NCBI GenBank assembly: GCA_910577645.1
Contig: CAJTOL010000039.1
Coordinates: forward strand, 1-26,345
DNA from: an uncultured Lachnospiraceae bacterium
GTDB lineage: Bacteria > Bacillota > Clostridia > Lachnospirales > Lachnospiraceae
Length of the DNA: 26,345 nucleotides
Direction of reading: 5' to 3'
Part shown: positions 1 to 8,468 of the stretch, in pieces
How the letters are laid out: each line of letters begins with the position of its first letter
Position numbering within the stretch: position 1 is the stretch's first letter
Position numbers and translations under genes: made by a program
The notes under the pieces: generated by a model
Seen by the model: the letters and a program-made list of their open reading frames with translations, nothing else
Told to the model about the DNA's origin: nothing
Database searches by the model: none

Positions 1-87
1 TCTTTGAATTTTCAGGGTCTGTGTATTATTCAATCTTCAATTGTTAAGGTGCTTTTTGTTGTTGCCTTTCTCGGCGACAGCTTGTAT
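1..87 (-). promoter_or_regulatory. Probable rRNA operon leader with boxA-like site
   Basis: This is the transcribed leader downstream of the promoter at 88-116, read on the minus strand and leaving the window on the left. It contains GCACCTTAACAA (plus-strand positions 41-52), which resembles the boxA antitermination element of bacterial rRNA leaders. No protein gene is credible here. An rRNA operon next to gyrA is the arrangement in Bacillus subtilis (gyrA-rrnO). The 16S gene itself is not in the window, so this is inferred from the leader, the promoter strength and synteny. Confidence 0.55.
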
Positions 88-116
88 AGTATATCATGCT
101 GTTTTCGATTTGTCAA
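88..116 (-). promoter_or_regulatory. Strong sigma-A promoter, probable rRNA operon promoter
   Basis: On the minus strand a perfect -35 TTGACA (plus 111-116) is followed by exactly 17 bp and a -10 TATACT (plus 88-93). The stretch directly upstream (about 117-150) is A/T tracts resembling an UP element. The promoter points out of the window, away from gyrA. Strength, UP-like tract and boxA-like leader together suggest an rRNA promoter. Confidence 0.7.
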
Positions 117-198
117 CAACTTTTTAAAGTTTTTTTCAAACTTTTCTTTTTGCCAGTTTGTAACTGAGCAAAAAAATAATCATTCGAAAATAGGAAAC

Positions 199-285
199 GG
201 AGAAAGAGGGATTTGAACCCTCGCGCCGGTTGCCCGACCTACACCCTTAGCAGGGGCGCCTCTTCGGCCTCTTGAGTATTTCTCC
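199..285 (-). tRNA. tRNA-Ser(GCT)
   Basis: The reverse complement folds as a class II tRNA of 87 nt. It starts GGAGAAA and ends TTTCTCC, so the acceptor stem closes, and it has a long variable arm (GTCGGGCAACCGGC region) and the T-loop GGTTCAAATCC. The anticodon loop reads CTGCTAA, giving anticodon GCT, which decodes AGC/AGU serine codons. No CCA is encoded. It lies just upstream of the probable rRNA promoter on the same strand and has its own promoter at 348-376. Confidence 0.95.
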
Positions 286-347
286 GCAGTTTCATATTTT
301 CAATATGATTACGTTTTCAACAACTTTCTGCCTCAAACGCATGTGTT

Positions 348-376
348 ATTATACTAGACAACTTATAACTTGTCAA
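348..376 (-). promoter_or_regulatory. Promoter for tRNA-Ser
   Basis: On the minus strand TTGACA (plus 371-376), a 17-bp spacer and TATAAT (plus 348-353) form a full-consensus sigma-A promoter. It lies about 60 nt upstream of the tRNA-Ser 5' end and faces it. The remaining sequence between the tRNA and plsC (286-436) is AT-rich and shows no gene. Confidence 0.8.
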
Positions 377-436
377 GCATATTTTTTAATTTATTTTCAA
401 TCTCATAATAGTTCAGAATTCGCTTTAGAATTCCTG

Positions 437-1174
437 TCAAATCTTCCCGCCGTCTGAACTGTTACGCAATATTCGATTTATTTCTTCTTGTATTCTGTCA
501 TGGACAATTTCAGCAATTTCTGTTGTCTTTTTTCCCGCATATTCTTCTGGATATATGGGCTTTAAATAGTGAACCTGTACTGTTTCTTTTTTTATTGAGC
601 TTATATCAAAGGGCCGGAAGCTGTCAATGAGTGCTACCGGAACAATAGGACATTTTGCATTAACAGCACTTTTAAAGGTTCCTGCCTTAAATGGAAGAAT
701 CTGATTCTCATCCTTGCTTCTGGTTCCTTCTGCAAAAATCACATAGTTTCTTCCTTCTTTAACCTCTTCTGTCATTTGCCCGATTACCTTCATAGATTCC
801 CGAATATCCTGCCTGTCAATAGAAAGTCCTCTTAAAAGAGCAATAACCTGTTTTACAAGAATAATATTTGCTGCTTCCTTTTTCACTACCACACTAAGAG
901 GTTGATCACAAGTATCAATAATGGCCAGCATATCAAACATCCCCTGATGATTTGGAAATAAAATAAAACCTTTCTCCTGAGGAATATGCCGGATTCCATA
1001 TCCATCTACTGTCACACGGCCGCTTTTGTTTACTTTTTTTATAATCATTCTCAAGTAACAGTAACGTTCCTGTTCTGTATGAGTATCTTCTCTACTCCCA
1101 TATCTGCATACCCGGTAGAACCAATAAGGAACCTTAGGAAAGCATTTAAAAACCATAAGTGCAATTCGTTTCAT
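437..1174 (-). CDS. plsC: 1-acyl-sn-glycerol-3-phosphate acyltransferase (PlsC-type)
   Basis: The protein is 245 aa and belongs to the PlsC/LPLAT acyltransferases, which transfer an acyl chain to the sn-2 position of lysophosphatidic acid at the inner membrane face during phospholipid synthesis. The catalytic NHxxxxD motif is at H76-D81 (NHQGMFD). The glycerophosphate-binding EGTR motif is at 149-152, and PIVPVALIDS at 176-185 is a typical later block. A longer open frame runs upstream into gyrA, but the ATG at 1172-1174 is chosen because it has a GGGAG ribosome-binding site and the N-terminus then matches the family length. The gene follows gyrA on the same strand, separated by a long hairpin (1190-1291). 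The acyl acceptor is inferred from the family, so a related lysophospholipid acyltransferase role is possible. Confidence 0.85.
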   Translation of the reverse strand: MKRIALMVFKCFPKVPYWFYRVCRYGSREDTHTEQERYCYLRMIIKKVNKSGRVTVDGYGIRHIPQEKGFILFPNHQGMFDMLAIIDTCDQPLSVVVKKEAANIILVKQVIALLRGLSIDRQDIRESMKVIGQMTEEVKEGRNYVIFAEGTRSKDENQILPFKAGTFKSAVNAKCPIVPVALIDSFRPFDISSIKKETVQVHYLKPIYPEEYAGKKTTEIAEIVHDRIQEEINRILRNSSDGGKI

Positions 1175-1186
1175 ATTTTCTCCCTT

Positions 1187-1291
1187 AAAAAGGGGATGGG
1201 GATGCCGCAAAATGAAATAAAGGGACTTTCTATTAGCGGACAGCGCTAATAGAAAGGCTCTGGTTTCATTTTTCGATACCCCCATTCCCTT
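1187..1291 (-). repeat. Very long imperfect hairpin between gyrA and plsC; possible terminator or palindromic element
   Basis: Arms 1190-1238 and 1244-1291 are inverted copies around a 5-nt loop. The inner 13 bp (1226-1238 with 1244-1256) pair perfectly. The outer part pairs over about 30 more positions with a few mismatches, GU pairs and a one-base shift. On the minus (gyrA-sense) strand the arm ends in five T residues at 1187-1191, as in an intrinsic terminator, but the stem is far longer than usual. The ribosome-binding site of plsC follows immediately. Confidence 0.75.
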
Positions 1292-1301
1292 CCTCTTGCT
1301 T

Positions 1302-3791
1302 TTATTCAGCCGGATCCTGATAAGAATCCTCTTCCTCATCAGAAGATGAGCTTTCCCGAACTTTGGCAATTGTAGCTACACGGACATCAGATTCTACATC
1401 AATATCCATCAGCTTAACTCCGGAAGTATTTCTTCCTATAATGGAAATCGTATCAACTGCCATACGAATGATAATTCCCTCATTGGTAATTAACATGATC
1501 TCCCGATGGTTATCTACCAGTTTCGCACCCACCAGATATCCTGTCTTATCTATTACTTTATAACAGCGAATACCTTTTCCTCCTCGATATTGAGCTGTAA
1601 ATTCACTGATAGGAGTTCTCTTTCCATAGCCATACTCTGATGCAACCAGAAGACATTCTCCCTGACTTTCTATCTGCATACCGATGAGTTCATCGCCATC
1701 CTCAAATTTCATACCAATTACACCCATGGAAACCCGGCCGGTAGGTCGGACATCCGTTTCATGAAACCGGATACACATACCTTTTTTGGTAATCAGGAAT
1801 ATATCTTCTGTATTATCGGTAGCTTTTACTTCAATCAGCTCGTCTCCATCTTTTATCACAATAGCCTGGAGACCATTTTTCCGGACATTTTCATATTCCT
1901 GCATGGGAGTTTTCTTAACCATTCCCTCTTTTGTTGCCATAAAAAGGAACTTATCTTCATCATATTCTCTCATGGGAACTACAGCGGTTATCTTTTCCCC
2001 GGCCTGAAGCTGAAGCAGATTAACAATAGCAGTTCCTCTGGCTGTCCGGCCTGCTTCCGGAATCTCATATGCTTTGATACGGTAAACCCGGCCTGTATTG
2101 GTAAAGAACATTAGATAGTGATGATTAGTAGTCATAAGCAGATCTTCAATATAGTCTTCATCAATGGTCTGCATACCTTTAATCCCTTTGCCGCCCCGAT
2201 TCTGAATTCGGAAATTATCCGCATCCATTCTCTTAATGTAACCTAAATTGGTCATGGCAATAACTGTATCGTCATCAGGTATTAGGTCTTCCATGGAAAC
2301 ATCATCATCATATCCAATGGAAGTCCGGCGATCATCACCATATTTATCAGAGATCATCATGATTTCTTCTCTGATAACGCCCAAAAGCTTATTTTCATCC
2401 GCTAAAATGGCTTTCAATTCTGCAATCCTTATCTGAAGATCTCTATATTCGTTTTCAATCTTCTCTCTCTCCAAACCGGTAAGAGCGCGCAAACGCATAT
2501 CTACGATTGCCTGGGACTGAGCTTCACTGAGTCCGAAACGTTCCATTAACTGGGCTTTTGCAGCCTGGACATTCTCAGAAGAACGAATAATTTTAATAAC
2601 CTCATCAATGTGATCCAGTGCGATTAACAGACCTTCTAAAATGTGAGCTCTTTCTTCTGCCTTATTTAAATCATATTTGGTTCTTCTGGTTACTACATCT
2701 TCCTGATGCTTAATATAATACTGCAGCATCTGGGAAAGATTTAAAACTTTCGGCTCATTTTTTACCAGTGCCAGCATAATAACGCCAAAAGTGTCCTGAA
2801 GCTGGGTATGCTTTAACAATTGATTTAATATTACATTAGCATTGACATCACGGCGAAGCTCAATATTAATTCTCATACCTTCCCGGCTGGACTCGTCTCC
2901 AATATAGGTGATGCCATCAATTTTCTTTTCCTTTACCAGATCAGCAATTTTTTCAATTAGGCGGGCCTTATTTACCAAATAAGGAAGCTCAGTTACAATA
3001 ATTTTGGACTTTCCGTTGGGAAGAGTTTCAATATTTGTCACAGCTCGAACTTTAATTTTAGCCCGGCCGGTACGGTATGCTTCCTCGATTCCTCTCCGTC
3101 CCATAATGGTTGCGCCAGTGGGGAAGTCAGGGCCTTTTACGATCTCCATCAATTCCTCAATAGAAGTATCTCTTCCCTCTAAAATCCGATTATCAATAAT
3201 TTTTACTACTGCTCCAATAACTTCTCTTAAATTGTGGGGAGGAATATTCGTTGCCATACCTACTGCAATTCCGGTAGTTCCATTTACCAATAAATTAGGA
3301 TACCGGGAAGGAAGAACCATGGGTTCTTTTTCTGTTTCATCAAAGTTAGGTGCAAAATCAACGGTATCTTTATTAATATCTGCAAGCATCTCCATAGAGA
3401 TTTTACTTAAACGTGCTTCCGTATATCGCATTGCGGCGGCTCCATCGCCGTCTACGGATCCAAAGTTTCCATGGCCGTCTACCAAAGGGTAACGGGTAGA
3501 CCATTCCTGAGCCATATTAACCAATGCTCCATAAATAGAGCTGTCTCCATGAGGATGGTATTTACCCATAGTATCACCTACAATACGGGCGCATTTACGG
3601 TGAGGTTTATCCGGACCGTTGTTCAGTTCAATCATAGCATACAGGATTCTTCTCTGAACCGGTTTCAATCCATCTCTAACATCCGGAAGAGCCCGGGAAG
3701 CAATGACGCTCATAGCATAGTCGATGTAGGATTTCTCCATGGTCTTTTTCAGGTCTATATCATGGACTTTATCAAAGATATTCGGTTCCAT
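1302..3791 (-). CDS. gyrA: DNA gyrase subunit A
   Basis: This is the 829-aa breakage-reunion subunit of type II topoisomerase. With GyrB it introduces negative supercoils ahead of forks and at the origin. The N-terminal winged-helix domain carries the quinolone-resistance segment KYHPHGDSSIYGALVNMAQ. The DNA-linking tyrosine is Y123 in AAMRYTEAR. The C-terminal beta-pinwheel has a GyrA-box-like QNRGGKG and a second RGGKG block (QYRGGKGIR), which separate gyrase from ParC. The tail is acidic (SSSSDEEED). The start is MEPNIFDKVHDIDLKKTMEKSY, 19 bp after the gyrB stop, so the two subunits are cotranscribed. The residue aligned with E. coli GyrA Asp87 is Gly88 here, while the Ser83 equivalent is kept (Ser84). 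Confidence 0.98.
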   Translation of the reverse strand: MEPNIFDKVHDIDLKKTMEKSYIDYAMSVIASRALPDVRDGLKPVQRRILYAMIELNNGPDKPHRKCARIVGDTMGKYHPHGDSSIYGALVNMAQEWSTRYPLVDGHGNFGSVDGDGAAAMRYTEARLSKISMEMLADINKDTVDFAPNFDETEKEPMVLPSRYPNLLVNGTTGIAVGMATNIPPHNLREVIGAVVKIIDNRILEGRDTSIEELMEIVKGPDFPTGATIMGRRGIEEAYRTGRAKIKVRAVTNIETLPNGKSKIIVTELPYLVNKARLIEKIADLVKEKKIDGITYIGDESSREGMRINIELRRDVNANVILNQLLKHTQLQDTFGVIMLALVKNEPKVLNLSQMLQYYIKHQEDVVTRRTKYDLNKAEERAHILEGLLIALDHIDEVIKIIRSSENVQAAKAQLMERFGLSEAQSQAIVDMRLRALTGLEREKIENEYRDLQIRIAELKAILADENKLLGVIREEIMMISDKYGDDRRTSIGYDDDVSMEDLIPDDDTVIAMTNLGYIKRMDADNFRIQNRGGKGIKGMQTIDEDYIEDLLMTTNHHYLMFFTNTGRVYRIKAYEIPEAGRTARGTAIVNLLQLQAGEKITAVVPMREYDEDKFLFMATKEGMVKKTPMQEYENVRKNGLQAIVIKDGDELIEVKATDNTEDIFLITKKGMCIRFHETDVRPTGRVSMGVIGMKFEDGDELIGMQIESQGECLLVASEYGYGKRTPISEFTAQYRGGKGIRCYKVIDKTGYLVGAKLVDNHREIMLITNEGIIIRMAVDTISIIGRNTSGVKLMDIDVESDVRVATIAKVRESSSSDEEEDSYQDPAE

Positions 3792-3810
3792 CTATTTTCC
3801 TCAACTTTCC

Positions 3811-5721
3811 TTAGATATCCAGAGTACCATATTTGGCATTGGCCTCAATAAATTCTCTTCTTGGCTCTACCTGATCGCCCATCAGAGTGGTAAAGGTCAA
3901 GTCAACTTCAGAAGCAGTATCTTCATTCATAGTAACACGAAGAAGAATTCTTCTCTCCGGATCCATAGTGGTTTCCCAAAGCTGTTCCGGATCCATCTCT
4001 CCCAGACCTTTGTAACGCTGGATTTTGTTGTTGGTATCGCGGCCGATTTCCTGAAGAATTTTATTCAGTTCCCCATCGCTGTAGGCATACCATACCTTTT
4101 TATTTTTCTCAATTTTGTATAGAGGCGGCTGAGCCAGATATACATATCCCTGCTTAATCAGTTCCGGCATAAACCGGTATAAAAAGGTTAAAAGCAAAGT
4201 ACTGATATGAGCCCCATCTACATCCGCATCTGTCATAATAATAATCTTATGATAGCGGAGTTTGGAAATATCAAATTCATCGTGAATTCCGGTTCCAAAG
4301 GCCGTAATCATAGCCTTGATCTCTGTATTCCCGTAAATCTTATCCAATCTGGCTTTTTCTACGTTTAAAATTTTACCTCTTAATGGCAAAATCGCCTGAG
4401 TAGCGCGGGATCTGGCAGTTTTTGCGGATCCTCCTGCAGAATCTCCCTCTACAATATAGATCTCACAATTTTCCGGATTTTTATCGGAACAGTCTGCAAG
4501 CTTTCCGGGAAGCGCCATTCCTTCCAGAGCTGTTTTTCTTCTGGTAAGCTCTCTGGCCTTTCTGGCAGCTGCTCTAGCCCGCTGAGCCAGGATAGACTTT
4601 TCACACATTACTCTGGCTACAGAAGGATTCTGTTCCAGAAAATAGGTAAGCTGCTCGCTGACAATATTATCTACCGCTCCTCTGGCCTCGCTGTTTCCCA
4701 ACTTTTGTTTCGTCTGACCTTCAAATTGCGGCTCCTCGATCTTGACGCTGATAATAGCAGTAAGTCCTTCCCGGATATCTTCTCCGGAAAGCGCCGGCTC
4801 ATTTTCTTTTAAAAGTTTATTCTTTTTGGCATAATCATTGAACGTCTTAGTTAAAGCATTTTTAAAACCAGTTAAATGGGTACCGCCTTCCGGGGTATTG
4901 ATATTATTTACAAAGCTATAGATATTTTCGTTGTAGGAATCATTGTGCTGCATAGAAACCTCAACATAAACATTATCCTTAGTTCCTTCACAGTAAATCA
5001 CCTGATCGTATAAAGAAGATTTCCCTTTATTTAAATACGTAACAAATTCTTTAATTCCGCCTTCATAGTGAAATGTTTCTTCTCTCCTGTCCTCCCGCTT
5101 ATCTGACAGAACAATCTTTAAATTTTTTGTTAAAAATGCGGTCTCCCTTAAGCGGATACGAAGTGTATCATAATCATATACTGTTTCTTCAAAAATATCC
5201 TTATCCGGAAGGAACGTAACCTTAGTACCATGCTGATCCAAAGGACAATGTCCGACTACTTTAAGCGGATACATTACATGTCCCCGCTCATAACGCTGCT
5301 TATAAACCTTTCCCTCTTTGAAAATTTCCACTTCCAGCCATTGAGAAAGAGCGTTTACAACCGATGCTCCTACGCCATGAAGGCCGCCAGATACCTTGTA
5401 TCCACCGCCTCCAAATTTACCGCCGGCATGAAGAATGGTAAATACAACCTCAACTGCCGGGAGTCCGGCTTTTTTCTGAATATCTACCGGGATTCCTCGT
5501 CCATCATCTGAAACTGTAATAGAATTATCTTCGTTAATCCGAACATCAATCACGTCACAGAATCCTGCCAGCGCCTCGTCTACCGCGTTGTCAACAATTT
5601 CATAAACCAAATGATGCAGTCCTCTGGACGAGGTACTGCCAATATACATGCCAGGCCTCTTTCGAACCGCCTCCAGACCTTCTAAAATCTGGATTTGATC
5701 TGCTCCATATTCAGCGCTCAT
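3811..5721 (-). CDS. gyrB: DNA gyrase subunit B
   Basis: This is the 636-aa ATPase subunit of gyrase. The GHKL ATP site shows EIVDNAVDEAL around residues 41-51 (N45), DDGRGIP at 72-78 and GGLHGVGASVVNAL at 112-125. The TOPRIM domain has EGDSAGGSA at 425-433 and the metal-binding DADVDGAHI at 498-506. The C-terminus has QRYKGLGEM, the usual GyrB tail. The length fits the short Gram-positive type without the extra insertion seen in enterobacteria. The start has an excellent AGGAGG site. It lies between recF (17-bp gap) and gyrA (19-bp gap), the standard recF-gyrB-gyrA order. Confidence 0.98.
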   Translation of the reverse strand: MSAEYGADQIQILEGLEAVRKRPGMYIGSTSSRGLHHLVYEIVDNAVDEALAGFCDVIDVRINEDNSITVSDDGRGIPVDIQKKAGLPAVEVVFTILHAGGKFGGGGYKVSGGLHGVGASVVNALSQWLEVEIFKEGKVYKQRYERGHVMYPLKVVGHCPLDQHGTKVTFLPDKDIFEETVYDYDTLRIRLRETAFLTKNLKIVLSDKREDRREETFHYEGGIKEFVTYLNKGKSSLYDQVIYCEGTKDNVYVEVSMQHNDSYNENIYSFVNNINTPEGGTHLTGFKNALTKTFNDYAKKNKLLKENEPALSGEDIREGLTAIISVKIEEPQFEGQTKQKLGNSEARGAVDNIVSEQLTYFLEQNPSVARVMCEKSILAQRARAAARKARELTRRKTALEGMALPGKLADCSDKNPENCEIYIVEGDSAGGSAKTARSRATQAILPLRGKILNVEKARLDKIYGNTEIKAMITAFGTGIHDEFDISKLRYHKIIIMTDADVDGAHISTLLLTFLYRFMPELIKQGYVYLAQPPLYKIEKNKKVWYAYSDGELNKILQEIGRDTNNKIQRYKGLGEMDPEQLWETTMDPERRILLRVTMNEDTASEVDLTFTTLMGDQVEPRREFIEANAKYGTLDI

Positions 5722-5738
5722 ATAAATCCTCCTAACGG

Positions 5739-6824
5739 TTAATTTTCATTTACAACAGTTCCATCTATTACCTTAAAGATTTTATCAATAGGAAACCGGT
5801 TATTGACAAAGTCATCCAGCCCTGTACAGGTAATCATAGTTTGAATGTGGTGGATGCTTAACAAAAGCTGATTTTGCCTCTCACCGTCCAATTCAGACAA
5901 CACATCATCCAACAGAAGAACAGGATAATCCCGGGCAATCTTTTTTACCAATTCAATTTCTGCAAGCTTTAAAGATAAAGCTGCCGTACGCTGCTGTCCC
6001 TGAGATCCAAATTTTCGAATATCGATGTCATTCACAAAAAAACTGATATCATCCCGATGAGGTCCGGAAAGAGTAGTCTTTTGACGAATATCCTGATCCC
6101 TGTTCTTTATAAGGGAAGTTTCAAAATTCTCCGGTTTTGTATTAGGTTCGTAAACAATTACAAGGCGCTCCTTTTTCCCGGAAAGTTTGTAGTGAATGTC
6201 CCGGATAATCTCGTTAAGCTGATCAATAAATTCCTTTCTGTATTCCATCACCTGAGTTCCATAGGAAATTAACTGGGTATCCCACACATCTAAGGTGGAT
6301 TCATAATCAGGACGAAACGCCAGCTCTTTTAGCAATTTGTTCCTCTGAACCACTATCTTGTTGTATTGAACAAGAGCATGGACATATAGCTTATTTAACT
6401 GACAAAGCTCTAAATCTATAAACCGGCGCCGCTCGGCAGGTCCGTTTTTTATAATATTTAAATCCTCCGGAGAAAAAAATACTACATTGGCAATTCCAAA
6501 AAGTTCGCTGGCCTTGTGAATAGGAATCCCGTTAACAGCAATCCCTTTTGCCTTATTTTTCTTTAAATGCATATCAATGCGGTAAGGAACCCCTTCCTTT
6601 TCCAAAGTCAGCTTAATGTGAGCTTCTTCTTCTTGAAATCGGATGATCTCCTTATCCTTGGAACCGCGGTGAGATTTTGTGGTACAACATACATAGACTG
6701 CTTCCAGCACATTTGTCTTTCCCTGAGCGTTATTCCCATAAAGAATATTAGTACCTTTGCTTAGATCCATATGTAATTCGCTGTAATTTCGGTAATTTAA
6801 AAGTTCAATGGATGTGATAATCAT
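5739..6824 (-). CDS. recF: DNA replication and repair protein RecF
   Basis: This 361-aa SMC-like ATPase loads RecA at single-strand gaps with RecO and RecR. The Walker A motif is GNNAQGKT at 30-37. FFSPEDL at 116-122, SGPHRDD at 253-259 and the signature region GSQGQQRTAALSLKLAE at 273-289 are all present. Walker B is PVLLLDDVLSELD at 301-313. The start codon overlaps the stop of yaaA by 4 nt (ATGA), so translation is coupled. Length and motif order are normal for the family. Confidence 0.96.
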   Translation of the reverse strand: MIITSIELLNYRNYSELHMDLSKGTNILYGNNAQGKTNVLEAVYVCCTTKSHRGSKDKEIIRFQEEEAHIKLTLEKEGVPYRIDMHLKKNKAKGIAVNGIPIHKASELFGIANVVFFSPEDLNIIKNGPAERRRFIDLELCQLNKLYVHALVQYNKIVVQRNKLLKELAFRPDYESTLDVWDTQLISYGTQVMEYRKEFIDQLNEIIRDIHYKLSGKKERLVIVYEPNTKPENFETSLIKNRDQDIRQKTTLSGPHRDDISFFVNDIDIRKFGSQGQQRTAALSLKLAEIELVKKIARDYPVLLLDDVLSELDGERQNQLLLSIHHIQTMITCTGLDDFVNNRFPIDKIFKVIDGTVVNEN

Positions 6825-7030
6825 GCTTTCACTATAAACTCACTTCCGTTATAAGAGACTAAATCTCCATTCACCAGCTTTTTCCCTCTCTGGTACTCTA
6901 CCTGTCCGTTTACTTTTACCTGGCCGTCCTGGATCACAATTTTTGCTTCCACGCCTGAATCCACCAGTCCGGCCAGTTTTAAAGCCTGACCTAATTTAAT
7001 ATAGTCCTCCCTGATTGTTATGGAATCCAT
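6821..7030 (-). CDS. yaaA: S4-domain RNA-binding protein YaaA
   Basis: This 69-aa protein is almost entirely an S4 RNA-binding domain. The helix-turn segment IKLGQALKLAGLVDSGVEAK and the strand QVKVNGQVEYQRGKKL match the YaaA/YlmH-like family. It sits between dnaN and recF, as in Bacillus and many clostridia, and its stop overlaps the recF start. Its exact function is not established; the position and fold suggest ribosome- or RNA-linked activity. The 61-bp gap to dnaN holds its ribosome-binding site (AAGGAG) and a small inverted repeat. Confidence 0.9.
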   Translation of the reverse strand: MDSITIREDYIKLGQALKLAGLVDSGVEAKIVIQDGQVKVNGQVEYQRGKKLVNGDLVSYNGSEFIVKA

Positions 7031-7091
7031 ATTTATTAAAATCTCCTTATTGTTAATTTTGTTATTTTTTTATCATTTTTGTCCGTCTGTG

Positions 7092-8210
7092 TCAGACAGA
7101 TGCTGTATTAAAATTCACAGGAAGAATTAAATAAATATAGCGTTCCTCATCGTCCCTGATAAAGCAGGGAGATTTTGGATTCATCATATAGAGACTGATT
7201 TCTTCATCTTCGATCACCCGCAGAGCATCAATCAAAAATTTGGGGTTAAAACCGATCATGATATCTTTTCCATTTTTATGGATCATAATCTGGGCATTCA
7301 TGGTGCCGAAACTGGAATTTAATTTCAAATTCATTTCATTATCAGAAATAGTTAAAATTAAAGGTTTTTTATCATTTTCCCGGATTAGGATCGTAGCGCG
7401 TTCAATGCAGTCCAGAAATTCTTTTTTATTAACAGTAACCTTTGTTTCATAATCATGAGAAAGCATTTGACTGATTCGGAAATATTCTCCCTCTATTAAT
7501 CGGGAAACTACTACTGTATTGTCAAATTCAAACATTATATGATTTTGGCTGAAGGAAATAAGAACTTCCTTTTCATTATCCCCACTTAAAATCTTGCTAA
7601 TCTCACTTAAGGTCTTACCGGGAACAATGACCTTAATATTTTCATAGTGATCCTTTAACTCCACTTTTCGAATAGAAATACGATGTCCATCCAGGGAAAC
7701 TACCTTTAATTCGTTTTCTAAAACTTCGAATAATTCTCCTGTCATCATTTTATTGCTGTCATTGGGAGAAATGGAAAAAATAGTCTGCCGGATAATTTCC
7801 TTTAAGGTAAACTGAGAAAGCGCAATATATTTATCTCTTTCAATATAAGGAATATAGGAAAATTCGTCTCCATCCCTTCCCTGAATGGTAAATACGGAGT
7901 TGTCACAAGAAATAATGGTATTTAATTTTTCATCACTCTCAATAATAATTTGAGAATCCACACTGGAAAGCTTTCGGATAATCTCCGAAAACAGCTTGGC
8001 ATCCAGGGCAATTTTCCCTCTCTCTAAAATATCACCTTCTACTTTGGTTTCAATTCCCAGCTCCATATCATTTCCAGTAAGTTTAATATCCGTTCCGGAT
8101 GCATCTACTAAGATACATTCTAATATTGACATGGTAGTTTTTGAGGGAACTGCTTTTAATACAATATTGATTCCATTTAACAGGGCGTCTTTTTGAAAAG
8201 TTAGCTTCAT
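7092..8210 (-). CDS. dnaN: DNA polymerase III beta subunit (sliding clamp)
   Basis: This is the 372-aa processivity clamp that encircles DNA and tethers polymerase and repair partners. The start MKLTFQKDALLNGINIVLKAVP is the canonical N-terminus and has AAAGGAG upstream. The open frame continues about 80 codons further upstream through the origin, but that stretch is not clamp sequence. Three clamp-type repeats are visible, with LTGNDMELGIETKV in domain I and a C-terminus reading FIRDDEERYIYLILPVNF, close to the usual M-P-(M/V)-R-like tail. The unwinding module of oriC lies directly upstream of the start. Confidence 0.97.
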   Translation of the reverse strand: MKLTFQKDALLNGINIVLKAVPSKTTMSILECILVDASGTDIKLTGNDMELGIETKVEGDILERGKIALDAKLFSEIIRKLSSVDSQIIIESDEKLNTIISCDNSVFTIQGRDGDEFSYIPYIERDKYIALSQFTLKEIIRQTIFSISPNDSNKMMTGELFEVLENELKVVSLDGHRISIRKVELKDHYENIKVIVPGKTLSEISKILSGDNEKEVLISFSQNHIMFEFDNTVVVSRLIEGEYFRISQMLSHDYETKVTVNKKEFLDCIERATILIRENDKKPLILTISDNEMNLKLNSSFGTMNAQIMIHKNGKDIMIGFNPKFLIDALRVIEDEEISLYMMNPKSPCFIRDDEERYIYLILPVNFNTASV

Positions 8211-8219
8211 AATTGTTGA

Positions 8220-8468
8220 TAACTCCTTTGCTTGATAAAATGGAGAAAAGAAAGATATATATAGTTCTTTTCCGTAGTAATCGTAGTAGGGGGTGTGAAT
8301 TTGTGTAAAAGCCTTAAAAACCTGATTGAGAAGGGATTTTAAGGTGTGAATAATTGTGTGAATAAGCCTTGAAGTCTTTTCTGAAAATTTTAAGGTTATC
8401 CACATAGGGGGAAAAGACAAAAAGGGGCATATAAATATCCACAGCTTATCCACATATAATTACACAGG
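8220..8468. other. oriC: oriC, dnaA-dnaN part: DnaA boxes, DnaA-trio-like triplets and AT-rich unwinding tract
   Basis: Perfect DnaA boxes TTATCCACA lie at 8396-8404 and 8446-8454. Near matches are at 8435-8443 (ATATCCACA) and, on the minus strand, 8345-8353 and 8357-8365 (TTATTCACA) and 8302-8310 (TTTTACACA). Next to the last is an overlapping weaker site (8294-8302), then five G (8289-8293), then triplets TAG-TAA-TCG-TAG-TAG on the plus strand (8275-8289), then an AT-rich purine/pyrimidine tract to about 8220. This order (boxes, GC run, trio, AT-rich) matches the basal unwinding system described for Bacillus subtilis oriC. The unwinding assignment is inferred from that match. Confidence 0.8.

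Noticed and set aside
4..216. Plus-strand open frame at the left edge
   Set aside because: It overlaps the opposite-strand promoter, leader and tRNA-Ser and has no ribosome-binding site or protein-like composition.
7075..7095. Small inverted repeat at the dnaN end as a terminator
   Set aside because: On the dnaN strand the stem is followed by A-rich, not T-rich, sequence, and the genes appear to be one operon.
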